From the NCBI GenBank assembly GCA_936432065.2, contig OW386286.2:113113519-113177518 (forward strand): a stretch of 64,000 nt of DNA. The letters run 5' to 3'. The notes below the pieces were generated by a model, which searched no databases, was not told the DNA's origin, and worked only from the letters and a program-made list of their open reading frames with translations. The position numbers were made by a program, and so were the translations under genes. Origin of the DNA: Rutpela maculata (Eukaryota; Arthropoda; Insecta; Coleoptera; Cerambycidae). Shown here piece after piece: positions 56,433-64,000 of the stretch. Each line of letters opens with the position of its first letter. Position 1 is the stretch's first letter.

Positions 56433-56882
56433 CACACTAAAAAAAGTATATTTGATTTGAATAAATATGCTTCAATCCAAATAAACGATAAGTTTGTATA
56501 TAATGAATAAGATCAATATTTCAAATGAAGAGTACAATTCATTTAATATTATCCTTAATTAGATAGGTACGTACATTTAATTTATTTAAAATGAAAAATC
56601 CTAGTTTTGTTGTTTCAACACTATTCCTTATTTCCGGTATTGTATTGTATTTAAGTGTTTGTAAATAAATTGTATGTTACATTTAAAATCAACTCTCATT
56701 TAAAACAATAATATTGAATTTTTTAGATCAAACTAAAAATGAAACTAAACTAAGAATACACATAATTTTAATTTAAATATAATATATTTAATCTAAAAAA
56801 TAGCTGGTCTCAATTTAACACCAGATTATTTTTAAATCAATATTATAATTTATTTGTGTATAATCCTCTTGTAGTTCAAATA
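56433..56882. other. Unannotated spacer
   Basis: Strongly AT-rich sequence between two MITE-A copies; nothing recognised. Confidence 0.3.
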
Positions 56883-57452
56883 AAAAAACCGCCGCCCAAG
56901 GGATCACTACTTCCACATCCGGATTTTCTATCCAAGTCACACAACGAAAAAATTTTGTATCTGGAAAGAATTGTTTATGGAACTTTAATAATATAATATT
57001 AAAAACCCATAAAACGATACCCCCCACATTGGTAGTGGGATGGGGGTGGTGATAGGGAGGTGGTAGTGGGGGTGAATAAAGTAAAAAAATATTTTGAGGT
57101 TTCTGGTTCTTGTACACACACTAAATCACATTTCATCCCCTTTAAAAATGGGGGTGGCTAATGCCAAAAATTTTTTTGAGCCCTTAGCTTCTCTTATATA
57201 TACTAAATACCAATTTTATGGACTCTTACCTGCTTGATTTACCTATTTACCCCAATTTACCCCCCAACCCTTCGACGGAACAAGATGAAAATATAATCTA
57301 GTTCCAGATCTCGTTAAAGTACATATGTGTATCAAATTTCAAGTCAATATCTCAAACGATTCCAGAGTAAACGTGCGTTACAGACAGACCGACAGACAGA
57401 AATTTTTTTCGTTCGAACTTAAAATCTCGACGTTCCACTGGATGTGGAAGTA
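56883..57452 (+). mobile_element. MITE-A copy 10
   Basis: Starts AAAAAACCGCCGCCCAAGGG and ends CCACTGGATGTGGAAGT. About 70 bp are missing between the CTCGACGTT block and the terminal hairpin, and about 30 bp before the ACCCATAAAACGATACC block. Confidence 0.85.
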
Positions 57453-58139
57453 ATAATGTTTGTGCAAATATTTAACAAACGCAGCTATAGAAGCTTAAAG
57501 TCGGAATTAGCCATATTCCAAATGTAATGACAACCAAGAAACAGATGAGCACGTTCTAACCATGGTACCTGTAATACGCGGACTGGCGCGCGTAAGGCCG
57601 CTGAGAAGTCTTTACTGCAAAGAGTTCCCGCGTACACATGACGATTAAAAACAGAGGGAGAACTATACACTGGCCATATTCAGCCCATAGTATTCATGGT
57701 CTCTCTATCAGATATAGAAATGGACTAGTAGTACTGGTAGTACTGCTGTTTTTACTAGTCAATCAGGGCTAGGGATCTACAGTTTAGCGTGGACTCCAAA
57801 CCACGATCCTCGACCACCAACTTTGATCCACCCTGGTCCACCCACCACCTTTCATGGCGGCGCTAGCCCGGGATTGTCTCCTGGGCCAGCCACCGCCTTT
57901 CAAGGTGGTTCACTAGCCCTAGGATTGTCTCTGTTGGCAGCCTATCGACTATTAGATGAGATAATGGATCATCCAGCCAAGTGCCGGACTCACTCAGCAT
58001 TGCTGCGCCTCGCTGATCGAGTGACGGAACTTAAACCTGTGATCGTACCTCATCCCCTAGAAATGGACTAAAGTTCTAGCATCATCATCTAGTAGCGATA
58101 GCAGAACAAAATGTAGGTTTTCGACATGAATTTTACAGC
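57453..58139. other. Interval with a GC-richer segment of unknown origin
   Basis: 57770-58080 is clearly richer in G+C and has an 82-codon open frame (57823-58071). Its first half is an imperfect duplication (the FHGGASPGLSPGP and FQGGSLALGL segments), and its second half reads LLDEIMDHPAKCRTHSALLR. I do not recognise it. It could be a fragment of a retroelement or a non-coding repeat; without homologues I do not call it a gene. Confidence 0.4.
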
Positions 58140-58575
58140 GGTATTAAGAAGAAAAAAATAAATTTTATTTAATAAGTTTTTTTGAAATTTGCTTATAATT
58201 TTCAAAATTATAGTTATAAACAAATTCAAATAACTCGGTGGATTTTTTATCAAACCAAAAACGGCAAACGAATTATGAAAATAGATGAAATATTTAACAT
58301 TTTTCTAAAAAAAATAATGATCTGCTTGAATTTGGGGGGCCAAGATACTTCAGTTTTTGGGTTTAGGTCATTTATAAATAAGCATATCGATATTTCTTCT
58401 TAAAATTTGGACTGGTTATTCTTCAAGAATCATATTTTTGTCTCAGCTAGTTGAAAACAATCCAGAAGCATAACTATTAGAAGAGATTGGTATAGAGGCC
58501 CGAAAGTCGGGTCTTTAGTGATTTGTTAGAGATTCGAAAGGGCCAAATAGGTCTGAACGTTATATTATGGTTTTC
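58140..58575. repeat. Diverged fragment related to the 60-64 kb repeat block
   Basis: 58200-58440 follows 60690-60890 (CAAATTCAAATAACTC, ACGGCAAACGA, GGTCATTTATAAATAAGCA, TTGGACTGGTTATT). 58440-58570 follows the reverse complement of 61250-61390 (AATCCAGAAGC, TATAGAGGCCCGAAAGT, TCTTTAGTGATTTGTTAGAG). It is thus a partial copy in a different arrangement. Confidence 0.65.
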
Positions 58576-60301
58576 CATGGTTTAAGGTGGCCATATTTAT
58601 GTGCTAAATTCTGCGTATACTAACATGATTTTAAAGCTATCTTTTTTAAAAAGTATAAGTCATATTTATAAAAGTTGCACATCTACGGAAACTAGAATCT
58701 TTAACTTAGGTAAGGGGTGTTTTTATATTTTTAAAAAATGATATTTTCATAGATAAAAAAAATGTTTAACATGTACCTTAGAAACGATGTCAGCTCGTCC
58801 CTTCAATAATTATTTTACACTAGTTAAAATAAAAAATAAGGAAAATCAATACAGGCCTTACCTAAGTTAAACATTCACCCATGTTATGAAAAAAAGAAAA
58901 GTCGCATTAAACACTTCATAGACTAGAAAGACAGAGTTAAATTTTGCTATGCACTTTCACATGTTTACTAAATATACTGACATTTTATTTAGCAGAGACA
59001 CAGTAAAGAGGAGAATTTTATACGATTTCAGACGCTATAGGCTATTGTCTTAGTTCGGTTACTGTCTCATAGATGACGCAACAAAAAGAAGTGATTTGAT
59101 CTAAATTTCATGATTTTATATAAGGTGGACTAAAAAATGGTCAATAAAACGGATCTAATAAATCGATAAAATCGTTAATAATAATTATTCCCGACAAGTT
59201 TTAAAGGTTTATAGCTGTTCTGCATTTAAACATGTGAAATTTGAAAAAATATAGGCCCCATAAGAAACTTCCTACATTTAATAATACCTACAATAAATGA
59301 AAAATTGTGTAAACGTTATGTATGTAAATTTCTGGGTTGTTTTAGATGAATTACGATAAAAACACATTATATTAACATTAACAAAAAAACGGTTGTCTGT
59401 TTACCTACAATGAATGCAACGGCAGTTATTGGGCTAAAAATTTATTTGGTAAACGTTTGAGAAGCAAAGAAATCTGATGAGTCAAAGAACTTGTGTGGTA
59501 CAGTCGTGGATCCCAGTTCTTTACTCACTTACCTTACCCTAGGAAATGTATTGTAATCGCGAAACAAGCATTCTCCTATCTCTGACATTTATTCGATTTT
59601 TTATGTTTCAGATTATATCGACTATAAGAATTAATGTCTTTCAATTCTGTCAATCTGTTGGCACGCGCTATATTTATAAAAACTATTTTATGGAGAAACG
59701 TAATATTTTGTTATAATATTGACAAGAAACGAAATACCTAATACTTTTAGTGAATAATATCCCAAAAACATAATGAAAATAATAATAATAATAATTCTTG
59801 GAATGTAGAAGAAAGAGCCTGTTATATATTTAACGAGAAAAAGTATACAAGGTGGTAAAAGAAAAGAATAATATGGAGAATAATTAATAAGTAAAAAATG
59901 CCAACTATAGAGTGAAGTTTTATGTAAACACTTACAAATTTTTGTTTTTATGTTAGATTTAGGAGATTAAAGATTATTATAATCAGATATATAAAAGAAT
60001 TTCTTCTTAGTATAACTTTTAGGTGCAAAAGTTTGGCCTACGAGTCTGACATGCATGTGGAATCGTTTACATTGACTTACACTCCTTACAGACGACCGTA
60101 TGTAATGGTGGAGTGAAATTAGGATTTTAATGTGAATTGTCTGGTCAGGGCAGTTCTTCTGTTTTAACAAGTTCACAACTCAGTTTTGCAGTTTCTGCGA
60201 TGTCGACGTATTGTTTATTTAAACAATTTAATTTTTTAGACCGTGTTTTCCATCGGTTTTCTTTGAATATCTCGAAATTTGTAAGTCCTATGGAAAATAA
60301 T
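58576..60301. other. Interval without recognisable genes
   Basis: AT-rich with only short frames (for example 59967-60176 minus, 60137-60367 plus), none with motifs. Nothing supported. Confidence 0.35.
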
Positions 60302-61120
60302 ACTGTACCATTAAAGTACATACATTATAATTCATTCAAATTGTCATTATTATTTAAAAAAAAATGAACATTGCAAAATTGTGCGTTTTTAAACAAATTA
60401 CTGTTCTTTAAAAAATAATGGATAATATTCAACGAAATTTTGAAATAATATAGCTCTTATAAAGTACAATCACCATTTAAAACTTCAAATTGAAATGATT
60501 ACTAAAACGGCTCAAATATACAATTATTGCTAAAACTTTGCACCCTTTTGAAATCCTGCCATCAAGACCAAGAAATGTGTACGATGGCTCAAATTGTAGC
60601 ATTCTATAAGCATTTTAAGATCACGGAGAAAAAAATTTTTTTTTTCAAAATTTAAACCCGTTTTATTGCAGTTGTAATTTTAGTTACAAATTCAAGTAAC
60701 TCTGGTCTTTTTACGAAATCGAAAACGGTAAACGAGTAATAAACGTAGATTAAAAAAAAACAACTTTAAAAAAAAATTAATGCTCTAATTGCATTTAAAG
60801 CAGATATACGTTTGTTTTTATGTTTAGGTCACTTATAAATAAACAAATTGATATTTTTTATTGAAATTTGGGCTGGTTATTTTCCAATGCTTATTATGTT
60901 GTTTCTGCTATTTGAAGATAATCCAAAGCTACAATTGGTAGAATAACAACGAATAATGCGGCTTTGAGAACATAATGCAAATTTTCAATTTTTTTATAAC
61001 TTTTTTTAATTTTTGTCATGAAAACGATAAACCAACCTAACTTGAACAGCTACCCTTATGTTCATGTATACAGCTTTGTAAAATTTTTATTATTACTGAT
61101 ACAGTAAAAAAATATATTTC

Positions 61121-61210
61121 GCGAGTAGGATTTGAATCCCGCCGAGACGTTCTCATCCTGAATAAAAAGTGCTCGTCGCGTCGCCTTACCCACTTGGCTA
61201 CCTAGCGACT
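61121..61210 (-). repeat. tRNA-like sequence (SINE head or tRNA pseudogene)
   Basis: On the minus strand an A-box-like TAGCCAAGTGGGTAAGG lies about 50 nt before a B-box-like GGATTCAAATCC. The spacing and the long middle segment recall serine/leucine tRNAs, but the acceptor and anticodon stems do not pair, so a functional tRNA is unlikely. It lies in the extra segment of the left arm of the repeat block. Confidence 0.6.
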
Positions 61211-61905
61211 AAAGTCCGCTTTGTAAAATCTATATATAACATTCGAACCTTTTTGGTGGTTTTTCGGATCTCTAACAAAATTGCTAAAGACCCCACTTTC
61301 GGGCCTCTATACAGTATCTTTTAACAATTATAGCTTTGGATTATTTTCAAGTAGCAGAAACGAAATAATAGACATTGGAGACTTACCAGTCCAGAGCAAT
61401 GTTAAAAAAGGGCTTTTTTTGGCCCATCCGTGATAAAGTGTGGAAGACTTTTGAGGTGGTGAAACGAATCCGTCACCCGTTTTGCCAAAAGATCTCCGAA
61501 ACACATTCAAAACCCACCCTTATTTGGTGGTGACATTGGAATTTTGCAGGAAATTCTCTTAAATACTAAGTTTCGATAACTAAGTAGAAAAAGAAGTAAA
61601 AGAATCAAATTCACCTTTTCAACCCTCCTCGCCATTCTTTAACCGCCCCTAAGAAGGTTGTAAGCTACAATGACTACTATGTAGTTATCTACATATTTTT
61701 AAAAAAAACAGAACTCCTCATTGAGTCGTTACTATCAGAATATAATAATCTGATTCCTTCTGAGTACACTCATACGCCTCATCACCTAAAAGGGCCACCT
61801 CCTCACCTTCTTAGGGATATTGATCGGTTTTAATTACAAAAAAAAAAAAATCCTAATACACAGTTGGATGTTTTTTGTCATATTAAGGTGACTTGGCCAA
61901 TTCAG

Positions 61906-61965
61906 ATCACTCCTGAGTATTTCTTACCCCCTCTAAGGAGGGGTTAAGAAATACTCAGGAGTGAT
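61906..61965. repeat. Perfect 21-bp-arm hairpin
   Basis: ATCACTCCTGAGTATTTCTT(A) at 61906-61926 and its exact complement at 61945-61965, with C and G runs that extend the stem inward (CCCC / GGGG). It lies at the inner edge of the left arm of the repeat block. Confidence 0.85.
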
Positions 61966-64000
61966 TACTGTTTTGGCCCGTTCGTGGTAAAGTGTGTATT
62001 TTTTTTACTAATTTTGGGGTGCTGAATACATCGGGAAGACGTTAAAAATCAACCCTTATTTGGGGGTTGCATTGAAATTGATATAAGAACTTGCAACAAA
62101 AAGTTATTCTTTGAGGCAGGAAATTCTTTCAAAATACTCAGTTTCGTTAGGTAAGTAGAAAAAGAAGCAAAAATTCTAAATTCACCCTCCCCCTCGTTTC
62201 CCCCACCATTCACCACCCATAAGAACGGTGTAAGTTACAATATCTAATATACGATTATTTATTCATTAAAAAAAAAAAAAACAAAACTCCTCGTTAAATG
62301 GCTATTATCAGGTTATAATGTAATTACTTCCGAATACTCCCATCCCCACCAATTAAGGTGGTGGATTTTATCTTTTTAGAGTTTTTATTGGTTTTAATTG
62401 CAAAAAAAATTCCTAATCACCCAGTTTGATGTTTTTTTATCATAATAAGATGATTTAGTTAATTCAGATGAATATTTCTCACCTCTGAGATATTTCTGAG
62501 ATAGTAATCTCTGTGCCACATTCCCACCTCCCGCAAAACGAGTACCTAAATGATACATTAATATATATATTTTCAATAAGTATTTAGGGATAATTTTTTG
62601 AAGTCACTGAGTTACTCTGTTATGATAGAAATCCATGTAAGAGGTAATGAAGGATTTCTGTTGTAATAAGAACGACTCGAAAGTCCCAAAATAGTTACTC
62701 CCACCCGTTTCGTGGGTAGATTTGGAATTTGAGGGGGCCATAAAATGAAAAAAGATTCCCATTCTAACAAACAAAAATTATTTAAATAACTAAATAATTT
62801 TTTACTATAAAAATCATGCAAATTTTTTAAAGGGGATATTGACACCCTACACCGCCTCCTTAGAGGGGTAAGAAATATTTTGGAGTGATCTGAATTGGCC
62901 AAGTTACCTTAATATGATAAAAAAACATCCAACTGTGTGTTAGGATTTTCTTTGTAATTAAAACCGATCAATATTCCTTAGAAGGTGAGTGAGGAGGCAT
63001 ATGAGTTTACTCAGAAGTAATCAGATTATTACATTCTGATAGCAACGGCTCAATGAGGTGTTATAGTAGTTATAGTAGCTTACAACTTTCTTGGGGGTGG
63101 TGAAAGAATGGCGAGGAGGGTTGAAGGGGTGAAATTGATTTTTTTACTTCTTTTTCTACTTAGTTATCGAAACTTAGTATTTTAAGAAAATTTCCTGCAA
63201 AATTCCAATGTCACCCCCAAATAAGGGTGGTTTTTTAATGCGTTCCGGGAATTTTTCGCCAAAACGAGTAACGGATTCGTTTTCAATACCCCAAAATCAG
63301 TAAGAAAAGATGAATTCCACACTTTACCACGAATGGGCCAAAAAATCCATTTTTTTAACATTGCTCTTTGAATAAGAAATATCGATTTGTTTATTTATAA
63401 GTGACCTAAACGTAAAAACTAAGATATCTCAGCTTTAAATGCAAGTAGAGCATTATCTTTTTTTAAAAGTTGGCTTTTTTAATATACATTAATTACTCCT
63501 TTACCGTTTTTTATTTCATGAAAAAACCAGAGTTATTTGAATTTGTTTATAACTACATTTTGAAAATTATAAACAGCTAAATTTTGAAAAAAAATCTCTC
63601 TCCGTGATCTTAAAGTACTTATAAAAAGCTACAATTTGAGCCATCGTACCGTTGAGTGAAAAGTTATACTCTTCAATCAACGATCGTACACATATCTTGG
63701 TTTCGATGGCAGGATTTCACAAAGGTGCAAAGTTTTAACAACAATTGTATATTTGAGTCGTTTTAATAATCATTTTGATTTAAAACTTTAAGTGGTGATT
63801 GTATTCTAAGAGCTATATTTCTCCAGAATTTCATTGAATATTATCCATTATTTTTGAAAGAACATTGATTTGTTTAGAAACGCGTAATTTTGCAATACTC
63901 AATTTTTTTTAAATAATAATAACAATTGGAATGAATTACAGTTTATGTATTTTTATTGTACAGCTCATAACGAACATTTTCCTTCTTTTTGTTGTTTTCC

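Larger units (their letters stand above)
60302..63962. repeat. Large inverted/direct repeat block
   Basis: The left arm 60302-61940 pairs with the right arm 62857-63962. Outer landmarks are CATTATAATTCATTC / GAATGAATTACAG and GTACGATGGCTCAAATTGTA / TACAATTTGAGCCATCGTAC; inner landmarks are TTGGCCAATTCAGATCACTC / GAGTGATCTGAATTGGCC. The left arm has about 500 bp (60885-61390) that the right arm lacks. The spacer contains another direct copy of 61380-61900 at about 61975-62500, so the same unit is present three times, in two orientations. No coding capacity. It resembles foldback-type elements with modular long arms. Confidence 0.75.

Overview
This window looks like nuclear DNA of an insect (or a close arthropod relative) with a large, repeat-rich genome. 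It is AT-rich and holds many decayed transposons of insect type: jockey-like LINEs, tRNA-derived SINEs, Tc1/mariner-like, hAT-like and piggyBac-like elements, and foldback/MITE elements. I cannot tell the insect order from sequence alone. No host protein-coding gene, no rRNA gene, no functional tRNA gene and no CRISPR array could be supported. The window reads as an intergenic or heterochromatin-like repeat island.

Layout. 0-7.2 kb: the 3' end of a jockey-like LINE with its 3' UTR (+), a truncated SINE, a broken LINE reverse transcriptase on the minus strand, and a third LINE relic split by a small DNA transposon. 7.2-14.4 kb: an 11-bp minisatellite, a TTAA-flanked piggyBac-type MITE, a small TA-flanked element, a 2.3-kb hAT-like element with CCGGTTAA clusters at both ends, a mariner-type transposase pseudogene and a 251-bp tandem duplication. 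15-26 kb: a LINE 3' UTR (-), several foldback elements, a 1.4-kb TA-flanked mariner-like relic, and a CXC-domain gene fragment between 0.5-kb inverted arms. 27.4-34.0 kb: a complete, apparently young Ty3/gypsy LTR retrotransposon, the only intact coding unit here. 34.7-36.6 kb: a non-autonomous hAT element with an exact 8-bp target duplication and a 400-bp-arm internal palindrome. 37-49 kb: foldback elements, a hairpin family with a paired core that differs compensatorily between two copies, a second SINE copy, a DDE transposase relic and a very long perfect hairpin. 49.6-57.5 kb: another mariner-like relic, further MITE copies, and a foldback whose right arm has taken two dated insertions. 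58-64 kb: a large block of inverted and direct repeats.

The commonest repeat is a roughly 680-bp non-autonomous family (called MITE-A below), with ten copies in both orientations. It carries subterminal inverted CTTCCACATCCAG motifs and an 8-bp hairpin at one end. The gypsy element supplies its own Gag, protease, reverse transcriptase, RNase H and integrase from one 1735-residue frame, with matching LTRs, primer binding site, polypurine tract and 4-bp target duplication. Everything else is non-autonomous or disabled.
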